From Pyrus communis (taxonomy: Eukaryota > Streptophyta > Magnoliopsida > Rosales > Rosaceae), in NCBI RefSeq assembly GCF_963583255.1, contig NC_084809.1, positions 10,700,997 through 10,764,996 on the forward strand: a stretch of 64,000 bases of DNA, in the 5' to 3' direction. Positions 23,591 through 35,303 of this stretch are shown here, in pieces (the first letter of the stretch is position 1; every line of letters begins with the position of its first letter). The notes under the pieces were generated by a model. That model was not told the DNA's origin, did no database searches, and worked only from the letters and a program-made list of their open reading frames with translations. Both the position numbers and the translations under genes were made by a program.

Positions 23591-23666
23591 CGGAGTAGAA
23601 GCTTTCGAGGGCTTCAACCTGCAATCGCGTTTTTTTCTGTGTCTTCTCCATCATCTTTCCCTTCAT
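15319..23666 (-). CDS. RLT3: homeobox-DDT domain protein, RLT3-like
   Basis: Seventeen exons, high to low: 23666-23591, 23230-22868, 22483-22425, 22325-22020, 21900-21838, 21758-21548, 21433-21333, 20321-20235, 20150-20019, 19553-19413, 18880-18758, 18634-18176, 17738-17325, 17222-16611, 16015-15911, 15823-15604, 15380-15319. Phases join without a stop to give 1177 residues. A homeodomain at about 7-62 includes KYPSRTAMECHAAAFGLTYK and VRGWFVEKRRREK. A basic stretch near 240-270 precedes LVDDEELEQRELQA. The DDT domain (about 375-440) includes VFHFLYTFAVMVDI and IDELAQAFHDK. The HARE-HTH/WHIM1 segment (514-554) is PGTLKGELFRVLLEQGIHGL. WHIM2/3-like parts are GEVWLLGLMEGEYSDLSIEE and SDRRYNRYWLFLGP. 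A Cys/His cluster (CESC, CRIC) lies in exon 14. RINGLET proteins are nuclear partners of plant ISWI remodellers (CHR11/CHR17) controlling the vegetative-to-reproductive transition. The start (MKGKMMEK) and last exon are inferred. Exon 5 uses a GC donor. Confidence 0.9.
22180..22311. repeat. 66-bp in-frame tandem duplication in RLT3 exon 4
   Basis: Two adjacent 66-base units (22180-22245 and 22246-22311) differ at only a few positions. Each encodes 22 residues including QDCNKSAPV and KHGVGKG. The unit next to the intron side is followed by LMTVWQATNP. Other RLT-type proteins known to me carry one KHG.GKGLMTVW motif, so this looks like a local duplication. Confidence 0.85.
23552..23586. repeat. 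(GA)n microsatellite in first intron of RLT3-like gene
   Basis: About 17 GA units lie immediately inside intron 1, within five bases of the splice donor at 23589-23590. On the transcribed strand this is a (CT)n tract. Confidence 0.9.
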
Positions 23667-24264
23667 CTCCAGCTTCTCGAAATCGCAGAAAATCATAGAA
23701 ATTTCACCACCATTTCCAGAAGCAGCTGAAGTGCAAAAACCAAAAGCAGAAAAATGTTTGGGAGTTGTACAAGCTAGCAGAGAGGAACTACCGCCGGCGA
23801 TGTGGGAGCGAGAGCGGCGGTGCCGGAGTTGCAGAGAAATGGAGTTGGGAGAGTGAGCTCTGGAATCTGCATGCTTTGTAATTTGTGCCAGAAAAGAGGA
23901 GGGGAGAAGCAGCAGATAATGAAACGGGCTAACTAACCACCAAGTAGGGTTTTGGGTTTTACCAAAATAAATATCTTCATCAAATTTCTTAAGCAAAGAA
24001 TTAATTAATTAATCAACTTAAATATTTCTATCATCATCTTTTTTTAAAAAAAAAAATAATAATTAGTTTTTGAGTCAATGGCCCAACTTCAACTTTGTTT
24101 CTTGTAGCTGTTGTAGCCCAATCTGCCCAACCCATATATATGGACTTGAAGCCCATTTTGTATAAGTGTGTCTTGTTTTGGGCTATTGAAGAATTGGACT
24201 TTGGGTCTAGCTTGATTCACTTCATCCCAAGAACCACAATTGAACCAAATAATATAAATGTTAT
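23667..24264. promoter_or_regulatory. 5'UTR and promoter region of RLT3-like gene
   Basis: Immediately upstream of the start is a more GC-rich 200 bases, probably 5'UTR. It contains other in-frame ATG codons (for example one giving MIFCDFEKLEMKGK), so translation could start slightly earlier. Beyond 23950 the sequence is AT-rich. No TATA box is obvious. Confidence 0.4.
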
Positions 24265-24660
24265 TTAGTACTACTATCTAGCCGCATGGCTCGCTGATTC
24301 AAAGGTGCGCTGCACAATTAGTGGCACGGCGTTTTCTGGTGCTGAGTTCTCTGCACAGAATTTAGTAAATTTTTTTATTTACTTTCCTTAATCTGGTTCT
24401 GGTGCCAAGAAGAGAATAATTGAATCATGATTATATTCTTTCCAATAAGAGGTATTTGTATGTGTACAACTAATGTGAATAGGAAGATAACTAATTACAC
24501 GTGATTACATGAGTACACATGATTACATATCAATTAGAAATCCTACCCAAAATACAAAGCCAACAATATTTTTCTTCGCTTGTCATTAAAAGATCTTAGG
24601 TTCAAGTCTCATGATGGATTTGAAACCAAATTTCTTATTCTCATATATCCAACATATGAG
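24265..24660. repeat. SINE fragments
   Basis: The TTTAGTACTACTATCTAGCC segment near 24266 resembles the 5' end of the SINE at 24698. A second partial copy near 24575-24650 keeps the CTTAGGTTCAAGTCTCATGA B-box region. Both are truncated or decayed. Confidence 0.5.
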
Positions 24661-24697
24661 AAGTTGTCAACTTGTGTTATTCAAGTGCCACAAAAAG

Positions 24698-24856
24698 TTG
24701 TTACTTAGTACTACGCTCTAGTCGTATTCCTCTTCACTTGTAAGCAAGAGGTCTTAGGTTCAATTCTTGTCAAATGAGAATTTGAACCACATTATTGCTA
24801 GCCCATTATGAGGCTAAGTCCACCCCCTTAGTGTAGATAATATCGTTTGTTAAAAA
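24698..24856 (+). mobile_element. SINE retrotransposon with perfect 15-bp target duplication
   Basis: The element starts TTGTTACTTAGTACTACGCT, carries a B-box-like GGTTCAATTC near 24757 and ends with TTAAAAA. It is flanked by exact copies of AAGTGCCACAAAAAG at 24683-24697 and 24857-24871. It matches the element at 4461 over most of its length, including CTCTTCACTTGTAAG and the 3' part GGCTAAGTCCACCCCC. Confidence 0.88.
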
Positions 24857-24871
24857 AAGTGCCACAAAAAG

Positions 24872-25910
24872 CCTCAAGATGGTCTTTCACTTGAGACAAA
24901 TTAGGTTACACATGCGAAGGCACTAAATAATGGTGACCAAATATTATGTAGAACAACACAATAGTCCCAAAGAACTATTAGGTTTGTATATGAAACACGG
25001 TCATGCGACACTGACATCTTAGTTAAAAATTATAACACGTAGATTTGTTTTATTTTATTTAATATACCTTGAAAGTAAAACGTATGAACCTTATCATCCA
25101 TCCTTATTATACGTTTCGAATACCCATAAAAATTTCTACCTCTAAACCTTTGCCAAGTTGCAATTTCCGCATGGCTCCTTTTGCAACCCATTGAACATTT
25201 CCAAGTCATGTTTTGGTGGGTGTATATGTATATATGTTTGTGCGTGTGTAGTGGGTGTATATGTATATATGTGTGTGTGTACACACACACATTATATAAT
25301 ATAAAGAACCAAAACCCTAATCAATGGAAGGTTGATATCTAATTTTTTTATTAATTCAAGAACAAGGGTTAGTTCACATTAACATCCATGTAATAATCAA
25401 TTGGAAGTGGCTTTTGTTTAATAGTGGGATCACATTCATTTGCTTATATAATTAAGTTTGACATATGCATTCTTTTTATATATTCCACTAGGCACTAGAT
25501 TTTTTTTTTTTCATTTATTTTATTTATATATATTATTGACTTACTTTAATTCCACTATGCACTAGATTTTTTTTTTCATTAATGCCTCCAAAGTCCAGCC
25601 TGGTGATTTACTTTATCTATATAGAAAGGTTTTGTCTCCTAACATATTTTTTTAATTTTTCAAAAATAAAAAATATTCTTTCATTAAATATTTAGGGCAA
25701 ATGCAGGTCATCAAATGTGGAGTCTTGCACATAAAATTGTGAGTAGTGCGCACTGATCATAGGATAATGTGAATTGATTATCAAAACTTGGACAAGATTA
25801 ACTCTCACACCATCTTTTAAAAAAATTAAAAATGGTTCAGCACCATACATAAAAAAAGTTCAAAGATGTGTAGTGTTCCTCTCCACGCTGCAGTCATGCG
25901 CTCGTTTGAA
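24872..25910. other. intergenic, simple repeats
   Basis: Contains a duplicated GTGGGTGTATATGTATATAT segment (25216 and 25251) and the palindrome GTGTGTGTGTACACACACAC (25271-25290). A short ACTAGATTTTTTTTT block also repeats near 25495 and 25561. No gene is seen. Confidence 0.5.
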
Positions 25911-26092
25911 AGTGTTTTCTAAAATGACCGAAAATCCTTTCAGAAAAATGTTTTTATTGTTCCAAAACCACTTGAAATGTTTTTTACTAGAAGCATCAAT
26001 TATGTTTTTCTTCCAAAAAGCACTTTGAGTGATTTTCCAAAAATATTTTCAACAAAAACGATTTTAGTTATTTTAAAAGTACTTCCAAATAA
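25911..26092. mobile_element. short MITE (CGTTTGAAAGTG family)
   Basis: Starts CTCGTTTGAAAGTGTTTTCT and ends AAAAGTACTTCCAAATAAG, imperfect inverted repeats. The interior GACCGAAAATC..TTT..AAAAATGTTTTT and CAAAAAGCACTTTGAGTG segments match the copy near 40652-40797. Boundaries are approximate. Confidence 0.6.
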
Positions 26093-27163
26093 GTTCGAAG
26101 TTATCAAAGTTCAGTTTGCATTTAAGTTGAATCGTCCTCTTTATAAATTAAAGTAGTTTAAAATATAAAAATAAAATATTATAAATTACGGTAGTTTAAA
26201 ATACCATACCGTTGAAAACGAAAATATTGTTGTTTGAAGATCACAAGCGCAAAAAGTCCACCACCTCAGTTTTCATGTGGTAATATGTAGGTTTTTATCC
26301 AAGGAATTCTGCACACTTATATTCTTTTCACACTCAACATTCATCTGTAATTTTCTTTTTCTTTTTTTCGCTATACATGCCTTGATTTTAGTCTCGTTTT
26401 TCACTTAAGTATTCGTTCCACGTAATTCTCTTCAAAACTTAATTTTTATCCCACGTTAGTTGAATTTGTCAACTCCATGAAATAGGCCACTTTCTTGATG
26501 TATGAGAAAAATCGACTCCCATTTTACAAAATTAGCTTAACTCAGATAATGCGGAATGAAAATCGAATTTAGGAAGTTAATTAGAACAATATGAGTTGCA
26601 GAAGAAAAAAGAAAAGAAAAAAAAGGAGACCGAAATCAAATTTCAAGGGCATACCAAAAGAAACCATTTTCATTTAAAACATTGAAAATACAAATATTTG
26701 TTTAATTTTAAACAACTATCGCCATCGATATTAGTTTTGAGTCTTTGAGAAAATCTAACACCCGTGCTAGCGTTCCCTTCCCGGCATTGGTGCTGACGTT
26801 ACACATTACTGCTTCTTGTTTGCAATTTTATTTTATTTAACATTAAATAGTAATAAAAAAATTCATTTAAAAAGCTTAATCTAACTCACCTGGTTGAGCT
26901 CTTCCTGTCTACGAAATGTTTTACATTTCCATTCCAATTCGAGGACCCCATTTGAAATCTTTTTCTTCTTTTTTTTGGCTTAAAAGTTCAAATTGGTTTA
27001 GTTAAAAATCTTTTACTATGACAAAAGACGATTGTTAATTCTAAAAATGCAGAATGATACGATGGAACTTGAACACAACTCGGATGTAAATCGGGTGTTT
27101 ATTTATAGGACAAAGCCCCATGCTTATACAAAACAATATAATTTTTTTTTTTTTTGGCAAACG
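26093..27163. other. intergenic, AT-rich
   Basis: No coding sequence, RNA gene or clear repeat is supported here. Confidence 0.4.
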
Positions 27164-27171
27164 ATGGTGGT

Positions 27172-27952
27172 TAGGGGTGACCACAGTTTGGTTCGGTGCG
27201 ATTTTGAGTGAAACCGCAACTTTCTGTGGTGCAGTTCAGTGCGGTTTTGAAACCAAAACCGAAATGAAACCAAACCGTTTGGTTAGGTTCAGTGTGGTTT
27301 CAAACAATTTTGGTTTGATTTTTTCAGAAAATATGTACAATTTAAAATTTATACTTATCTACACATACCACGATTTCATTTCATACAATACATTAATTAA
27401 CCAACCCACATGAGAATTCTTTTCTTTACTCTAGCTAGCTAATTGCACAGATGATAGATTGTGTCAGCAGGAAAAAGTACCCAAATGGAGTGTTTCGGCT
27501 TATTACTTGATTAGAGATTCGGTCCTTGTATCTTTCCTATTGTGACTACTCTTATTTGATGCTCATTGTTTCTTTTTTACTTTTCATTTGCATTTTTTAT
27601 TAGTCTATTATATAGGATGTCATTCTCCACTTGTAAATTAGGGTTCTGAGGTACTTTTACTGGTAATAAAATTTTCATCTTTTCCTATAAAGAAACATTG
27701 AGATGCCAAGCTTGATGAGGGATATAATTTGGAAAAAATAATCATTATTATGACATGTACATACTAAATGTATGGACTCTAACAAACAACTAATTAAAAC
27801 AGGATATCTAATTTAAGGTACGGTTTCGGTTTCGGTGCGGTTTTCAAAAGCCAAAACCAAAACCAAAACCAAACCGTTTCCTACAAACCGTTCGGTGGTT
27901 TGATTTGGTTTGTGTTTCAGTTTCGGTTTTCGATTTCAAGTGCCCACCCCTA
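27172..27952. mobile_element. hAT-type MITE, 781 bp
   Basis: Both ends read TAGGGGTG in inverted orientation and are followed by purine/pyrimidine-biased subterminal sequence rich in CGGTTT and AAACCG motifs. The flanks ATGGTGGT (27164-27171) and ATGGCAGT (27953-27960) are a decayed eight-base target duplication (6/8, both changes transitions). There is no transposase frame. An older, non-autonomous insertion. Confidence 0.85.
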
Positions 27953-27960
27953 ATGGCAGT

Positions 27961-28380
27961 TTATTAGCATTTTAAATTAAAAAAAAAATTAAAAATTAAA
28001 AAAAACTTCAAATGGGACATCCTGATTTAAATCCCAAGGATCTTTAAACAAAAATGACTAAAAAATAATGTCAAATTGGCCAATCTAATAGCCACCTTAT
28101 CGACATATCTTTGGGTGTGACAAGCATGAGAACACATGCAGCACAACAAAGCCAAAAGAACTTCAATCCTAGCAACTAGAAATTTAATCACTTCATAATC
28201 CACCTCATGGGAGACTTTGCGCGCAAAATGACCAACAAAACCAGTAAGAGAACACTCTATGTGTGGAGGCATAAATTAACCACATCCAATAGGAGAAAGA
28301 CACGTAGATTATATGTTCAACATGATGATTTTACACTTGACGTCATGAGTAGACCACAAAATTATCCTAAGACAATATGA
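27961..28380. other. intergenic
   Basis: Sequence between the hAT MITE and the decayed LTR. An 81-codon minus-strand open frame at 28027-28272 resembles no known protein. The outer end of the neighbouring LTR may lie in this interval. Confidence 0.35.
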
Positions 28381-28871
28381 CGTAGTCTGCACTAAGGTAA
28401 TTTAGGTTTTTATACCACTAACACACCATGGATTATGGGCTATTTGGGCCGCCCAGGACATTTATATGGGTTATCTGGGCCACGTATTCTATGTCATGCC
28501 ATCAGGCCATACTCAGTTCAATGGTGGCAAAGCATCGACTTTCTAGAGTTTCCCATTAGGTGTCTTCCCTACATGTGCTCTTATCATCATGGACCTTTAA
28601 GAATACTAGATGGCAGTACCATAGAGACTAGCATGCATCATCAAAGACTGCCTAGTATGCTTCGTAGCCTCCACTCCTAGTTGTTTGCTAGGGGTTCTTC
28701 CCTATAAATAGCCAAGTCAATCAAAGGAAAACGGTAATCGCCACTTGCTACTCATAACTCTTCAAGTTATATTTTTCTCTCTACTACTTATCTGACTTAA
28801 CATTAGAGACCCTTTGGCGAACATCTTCCCACCCTTTTAAGTGTGTTCGTCAATTAGGCTAATAGTGTTTG

Positions 28872-31509
28872 TGAAGGATAAATTTTGTCCTAGCTAAGAA
28901 CATGTGAGAACATTTGAACACATAAGCAAACTAATAAACTTTAAAGTAGGCATGCATTCAAAAACAATTCTAAAACCCATTACTTTCAAAGCCTAGTGAA
29001 TGGTGAACCACAAAACTCTTTAACTACAATAAAGAGAAGAAATGATTTTGAGATTCATTACCCTTGAAGCACAAGGATTTTGAGATTCATTACCCTTGAA
29101 GCTCATCCTTGTTTACATAAGGGATTCACCCAAGTGGAGGGCCTTCAAGTCACCTCCTAGCTCCTTAGATCTTCCTTGTGATTTTCTTCCTTTTGATACT
29201 CCTTTGCTCCTTAAGGATGTGAGGAAAGGATCTCCAAGAACACCAAAAGTTTGGTGTCTCTAAGCCTCCACACCAAGGATGTGGTGTGAAGATGAAATGG
29301 ATGACTTAGAGGAAGAAAAGATTGCTAGCTATTTTCCCCCTAAGTGGCCAGCCTCTATAGGGAAAAAGGGAGAAAAAGTCTCTCTTCTTTTGCCTCAAAG
29401 AAAACCATAGTGAAAGAATGTCTATAAAGTTGCCTTTATACCACCTTACATGTGAGTGGCAAACTTGCAATTAAGCCAAGTTCATTACCACTTACCCTAT
29501 GGTTGGCCATCCTATAGTTATTGGGCTAATTGCCCATTTTGTTTTAGTTGTCATACAACTTAAACATATTGGGCCTTGTGGACCAAAACCTTTTTGGGCC
29601 CCGAGACTGGAAACTAACTTGAAAGCCCAATACGAACCTTTTGTATAATTAATTAACTAATTAATTAATGTTGACCATTCCTAATTAAACCATTTAATTG
29701 CTTATCCATTTTATTTATATTTCTTCACTTTCATCCTTACTTGGTGTACGATCCATTAAGTCCCAATTAGCGAGGCAGTGGGCGATTGTTACTCTTAACG
29801 GTCGATTGTGAATTGAAACTGCATTTCAAAACTCCCTATGATGAAGATTAGTGTTTGCTAATCTTCAAGGCTTTCACAACCATGAGTGACACCTAGCAGT
29901 ATGTCATGGCTACCCAATCTAAGTAGAAGTGGTTGGAGAACCTATCCAATTACAATCAGTGTTCTAAAAATTGGCCTAGGTGCTGGGCGGTGGTGCCCAG
30001 ACTTGATTTCGGCCAAAACATTCACTCAAGGTGGGGAGGATTTAGGTGGCCGCCTAGGCGCTCATTAGGCGTTCTAGGCGGTGCTAGACGGCAGTCAAGG
30101 TGGCTGCAAATCCCAAAATCGCTGCAACTCTCACAACAAATCTGCAATTTTCGATGTTGTACGTAGAAACAACAGAGCCTCAGCGAGCTTCTAAAGCTTG
30201 TCGTCTATGAGCAGATGCGGGAAGAGAGAGTACGAAGAGAGAGAGAGAGAGCCTCGGTGGCGCGAGTTGCAGTCTTGAAGATTTAGCTTTGAGCTTCTGA
30301 AAGGGCTAATGAAGAAGAAGAAACGAAAGGGTTGAATGGGCATAGTATTTTCACTTTCCAATGAGTCAAATGTGGTTTTGATCTGGGCTCCACCTTGGGG
30401 AATGGAACCCGGTTTTAAATTTTGATACCACCTACTGGTGCATTGCATGGTCTTGTTATTGGGGGAATGTGAGAGAGGTGGAGTGGAACCGGTTTTTAAT
30501 TTTGAAACCACCAACTGGCATTGCATGGTCTTGTCATCTTTTAAAATGTTGGGATATAAATAAATAAATAAATATATATATATGTTACATATAAATGTTA
30601 TATGAATTACTTAAATATGGTTTTTTTCCTTAGACTATCATATTAGATACATAAAATAAGTAATTATATAGTCATATAATATATAATAAATCTAAATCCG
30701 CCTCGTCTGCCTAGCTCGCCGCCTGACTAGCGCCTAGCGTTTTTTAGAACCATGGTTACAATTACAATGCAATACGGTCATTCTCTAATACAATACTCTT
30801 AATCACATTGTTTGAGTGATAATTTGTTTCATGTCTACTATCCAATGTGATTCTCTATATGATTCAATTGAATATGATTTGGAACAAACTTCCTAAGTCA
30901 TATTCGTATACTTTGGCCAAAGACTCCTGAATCATATCTCGAAGTGTTCTCCCTCCACCATGGAAGGTTAGAGATCCCTTGTTGTGCATTCATATGCCTA
31001 CATGACTAGATAGCTTGATCCCAACAATGTCGTGGACACTCTCGATGGAATGCCTTTGACATGATCAAAGATCAATGAGCTAACTATTAGACATCTATGA
31101 TGCCTTAGGTTAAAGGACTACTTTGCATATTGCAACTTTTGAGTTCTTACATGACATGTATGTTTGAACTCTTTTTTTTTTTAGTTCTTACTTGAGACTA
31201 GTCATATTCACGCTTGAGTTAACATAACACATACTAACCTTAGCGGATTGTCAATGCCCTATTGGTAATCCTATAGCTAGGAACGTTTTAGGAATGAACA
31301 TAAGAGAAAGGTCTCGTTAATCTAACTTAGATCAATTCTCTATTAGATTAAATACATTCCTTGGATTCCCTTATTACTTAAACATATAATACAATAAATA
31401 GTGATTAACAATAAGTTTTGCCCTTCATTAAACATATAATAGTTTAACAAAATAAGTATTCCAAAAGCTATTACATCAAATAAGTGGCTTTGTGGGCATA
31501 CTTCCAACA
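28872..31509 (-). mobile_element. solo LTR inserted in the older LTR
   Basis: On the minus strand the sequence starts TGTTGGAAGTATGCCCACAA and ends AAAATTTATCCTTCA, so it has TG..CA termini. It is flanked by GTTTG at 28867-28871 and 31510-31514, a perfect five-base target duplication. The unoccupied site can be read from the sister LTR near 32679 (GGTATTTGTTCTC). No gag-pol sequence lies inside. After subtracting the nested DNA element the LTR is about 1.83 kb. The start motif is common in copia LTRs of dicots (established knowledge, not searched). Confidence 0.75.
29957..30758. mobile_element. non-autonomous DNA transposon nested in the solo LTR
   Basis: The ends carry imperfect inverted repeats: TGTTCTAAAAATTGGCCTAG against TGGTTCTAAAAAACGCTAGG. 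Next to them are GCCTAGGCGCT/AGGCGGC motifs in inverted arrangement. It is flanked by CAATTACAAT at 29947-29956 and 30759-30768, a nine- or ten-base duplication. This fits a MULE or hAT-like non-autonomous element. The short open frames inside are not gene-like. Confidence 0.72.
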
Positions 31510-32742
31510 GTTTGCTCTCTTATAAGTGGAATTTCGTCAATTCAGCCATGTACAAAATTTGCATCTACAATATGCTTTCATTGAGAGAAAAATTAAGTTA
31601 CACTCAACGAGTGCTTAAAGATCTGAGCAAAGAAAGTAAATTCCAAAAATTTTCTTAAGTGTTCTTTGTTCATCGTTCATGATCTTTGTTCAGATTAAAT
31701 AACCTTGGATACATGGAGAACCGCGAGCAAGAGCAACAACAGCCAACCCTCACCATTTGTAATTGTGATGGATTCTCTAAGGCCTTAGAACATGAATCTA
31801 AAGTATCAATAGATCATGACCCTTGCCGCACATTTTATTCATTGAAGCCATTTTCACTACGAATTGGGATTGCTGCGACTTCTCGAGGCTTCAAATTGCT
31901 GCCAAAGTTGTCATTGCAACCGCATCGCACCACCATCAAGCATCATAGCCTCGGTCACGGAGCAATAACGGGTGCAACATCACAATGGTAGCAGCAACAA
32001 TGCATAGGTATTAGCCATCAATGCCTCTAGCGTTATCACATCAGGTTTGGTTGCTCCAAGATGAACTATTGCTGCCAGCTCGGACATTTTCTACAGCACG
32101 TCAACAACCCCCATAAATGGTCTAGTTGAATCAATTTCGTGACTTAAGCTTATTCATTAAAAAATCTAGCTTCTGTGGGCTTTAGCCCATCAGTGCACAC
32201 TTGGTCATTAACTTACCATAAGCTCTCCAAGCCGCCCATAGTACGGGTCTTTGGCTCTCTGGGCCGCCCATGATACTTATTAAGGGCTCTTTAGACTGCC
32301 TATAATACATGTTGTTATCAGGTTATACCCAATCCTATGGTGGCAGAAGACTGACTCTCCAGAGTCTCCCCTTGGGTGTCTGGCGGACTTGTGCTTTTAC
32401 CAACAAGGAACTTCAAGAATACTATCTAGCAAGATTGCAAAGAGTGGCCTGCATTATCAAGAACTGTTTGGTATGCTCTGTAGCCTCTCTTCTTAGCTGC
32501 TTGTTAGGGTTTTTTCCCTATAAGTAACGAAGTTTACTAGAGAAATGGTTATCGCCACTTATTATCCAGAACTATCTCAAGTTCTATTTTTCTCCTTACT
32601 ACTTTTCTAACTTAAGCATCAGATGACCTTTAGCGGAAACTTCCATCCTTTTTCCAGGGTGTTCGTCAATTAGGCTAACGGTATTTGTTCTCTTCTAGGT
32701 GAAATTTCATCAATTCGGTCGTGTACAAAATCTACATCTACA

Positions 32743-34040
32743 CTTTGAATACAGGCGGCATTGACTCTGAAGAGGAACTGCAAAAGAAACAAATAGTGAT
32801 CACTACAATGTGGATTATGTGCACAAAGCCACCTATGAAGGTACCGGTTGTATCAAGATATACAGTATCAACGCCACCATGATACTTGAACAAAAGACAC
32901 AAGTCCAAAAGGTCAAATCTAACTTAGACAAAAGCCACACTATAATCTAGAAAACGCACATCACATAAATTTAGCACCATCTCTTGCAAAACCTACACTA
33001 CCCAACTACCAGAATAATTCTAAGAGATAGTATTTTGGGAAGAACAATACTTGGGTACTGATTAGCCAGTACCCAATTTACTAACCACTAATAAAAAATT
33101 GACATCTACTCATTTTATACTATCTCAAGCTACTACAATTTTCATAACTAAACACCTTCATAGCTTCTGGAATGGAGATTTGGACAAATCTTCAACTCTT
33201 CCAACCTCTGCCTCCATCGACCCACTCCCATTTCATTGACCGCACCAACGACTCCTCCTTCCTCTCACCTCGGTCAAACCCACCCCCAATCCATCATCTT
33301 TATTCTATGTGCAACCGCGGCAGCAAGGAGAGGAAGTTACGCCAAGTCGCGACCAGTGAATGAGCAGGTGCATAGGTGTTGCCATGGCTAACAAGAGGAT
33401 TAGGTTCGATGGAGAAGAGAAATTAATGGAGAAATTTAAGTTGGATTTGAGATTTGTGTCATGGTTGGGGATGAAAGAGGGATAAATAAGATTGGAAGGT
33501 ATGAGAGATTGGTTGTTTGGTTACAAGTTTAGAGAGAGTTTTAAATGACATATGGCTTTATTTGGTTGGACGACATAGTAATATCAGTATCTTGGGTCTT
33601 CACTATTCTCCTTTTGGGGAGAATGATTAGATTGAGACAAGGGGAGAATGATTAGATTGAGACAAGATAAAAAATAAGTGACGAAGAATTCAAATCTAAG
33701 CAAGCTTAAACACATACTTAACCACCACAAAGGGGGCTTTTATTGACCACAATAGAGTAGAAAAATGAAAAGAATAAGCCAAATAGAGGAGGAAAAGTAT
33801 AAGTGCTTCTCCTTCCTTTCCCCCCTACAACTAATTTTGCCAAGTTTTTTGCAGAGGCTAGGGTTTTTCCCGTGAGTCTTGGTCACATGACTAAGAAAGA
33901 TAAACCAGCAAAATCAACCAATACAATTAAGGGATAAATTATAGTATTAACCAAATAAGAAAATAAAAGGTTTTAATGAAGGTGATTGATGGAAATAATT
34001 GGGGCATGATCGACGAAGGTGGTAAAGGATAGTTTAACAA
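32743..34040. other. intergenic between LTR elements
   Basis: Near 33046 a TACTTGGGTACTGATTAGCC segment resembles the terminal sequence of the palindrome at 103-1450, but no matching opposite end is evident. A 25-base unit GGGGAGAATGATTAGATTGA + GACAA is tandemly doubled near 33617-33666. A 63-codon open frame at 33172-33363 has no recognisable features. Confidence 0.45.
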
Positions 34041-34045
34041 TGACA

Positions 34046-34517
34046 TGTTAGACTTAATACGTTCATGTGACATTAAAACACCATTGTATTAACCTTATGA
34101 AGACATCATTCTAAGCACAGCAAACACTTTAGCTGCAGCAAGCACACTCGAGCACCTTAAACTAGAGGAGGGTCTTCTGCACACTCACCACGACTGTATT
34201 ACTTGAACCTATAGGGAGTTCTCTTCAGTGGTGTATGCAGGGACCTTCCCTTGGTATTTATACTACTACAACCCTAGTGCACATTCCCATAATCATGCAC
34301 CAAAATTCCTTATTATACAAGGATACAATCTACCAAATCTTAGTCCAAATAAGATAGTATCAAGAGCCCTTATTCTCCAATTATAACCATATTATATACT
34401 TTACTTGGAGTCCAAGTTATAACTTATAACTAAACTCTAATCGTACTTACATTCCACATCAATCCTTATTAACTATATTGACATATTAGTCGTTAGATTA
34501 AAGTCTAACATCCAACA
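34046..34517 (-). repeat. 3' LTR of copia element
   Basis: 472 bases; on the minus strand it starts TGTTGGATGTTAGAC and ends GTCTAACA. Contains TTGGTATTTATACTACTACA, which is missing from the other LTR. Confidence 0.9.
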
Positions 34518-34527
34518 TTTTCCCACT
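34518..34527 (-). other. polypurine tract of copia element
   Basis: AGTGGGAAAA on the minus strand directly abuts the 3' LTR, the expected site for plus-strand DNA priming. Confidence 0.8.
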
Positions 34528-35303
34528 AGGTCAATTAGTTAATTCAAGAAAGAACTTTAATGAATATGTAAGCATGATTCTTCATTGGCCAAAGGATTCA
34601 ATTAAGCTATTAAGCTTTTTGCATACTTCTGTCAAGCAAAAGTTACTCATTCAGAACTATCGGAGATTATGAACTAGACAAGTGTCCATGAGCTCTTACA
34701 ATCACTGAATAAGGTCTTCACTTACATGAAGTAATCAATCACAGACTTGGTACAGAAGTGAGTTACAAAACTATGAGTCAAAAACATTGACTCTATCACT
34801 TCCAGGTCCACTTAATCAGTCTTATACCTGATTGTCTAATGCTTCATATGAAGCTTTCAAGCTATGAGAATTGCTCATATATATTTTTGTGAAAACTCAG
34901 TTCATATGCCAAACAATCTTATGACATAACCAATTGCAGCTAATAACATTTTGCTGCTGCATAATTCCGTCAAAAAACACATCAGTTACTTCTAACCTTT
35001 CAACAACCTTAGTTTCCAACAAAAGACATGAATTAAAATTATATTAGAACAATGTAATGAATTACTGAAATAACATCCTTTTATTAAACCTTTAATTCAA
35101 CCAAGTGCAATAACTAGCAAAATATAAAACCAAAACTCAATACTAACTATCACAATACCAGCTACCATGCATAATTAAACTACATATTATCATTACTCCC
35201 AATAGTTTGACAAATCTAGGGTTGCAGTCATTCCCATATTGACTGCATGCTTATGAAAAACTGCATTTGGTAATACCTTAGTGAGTGGATCAACAAGCAT
35301 AGC

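Larger units (their letters stand above)
28380..32742 (+). mobile_element. decayed LTR element with two direct LTR copies
   Basis: The stretch at about 28380-28871 plus 31510-31569 is repeated, diverged but collinear, at about 32200-32742. Shared landmarks include GGGCCGCCCA, CTCTGTAGCCTC (CTTCGTAGCCTC), TTCCCTATAA, AACGGTAATCGCCACTT and GTGTTCGTCAATTAGGCTAA. Both copies end in TCTACA. The TTCCCTATAAATAG motif is a plausible LTR TATA box, which suggests plus-strand orientation. The internal region (31570-32200) is too short and degraded for gag-pol, so this resembles a non-autonomous or heavily deleted element. A younger LTR is inserted in its left LTR. Left ends are approximate and superfamily is unknown. 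Confidence 0.65.

Noticed and set aside
30191..30526. 111-residue frame on the minus strand
   Set aside because: Lies entirely in the nested DNA transposon and has internal repeats (KLKTGS/LKPGS) but no domain.
31686..31991. 101-residue plus-strand frame in the internal region of the old LTR element
   Set aside because: No gag, protease or other retroelement motif visible; too short and unlike known proteins.
33046..33600. Possible second copy of the palindromic element
   Set aside because: Only one end (TACTTGGGTACTGATTAGCC) resembles the 103-1450 termini; the opposite end does not match in inverted orientation.
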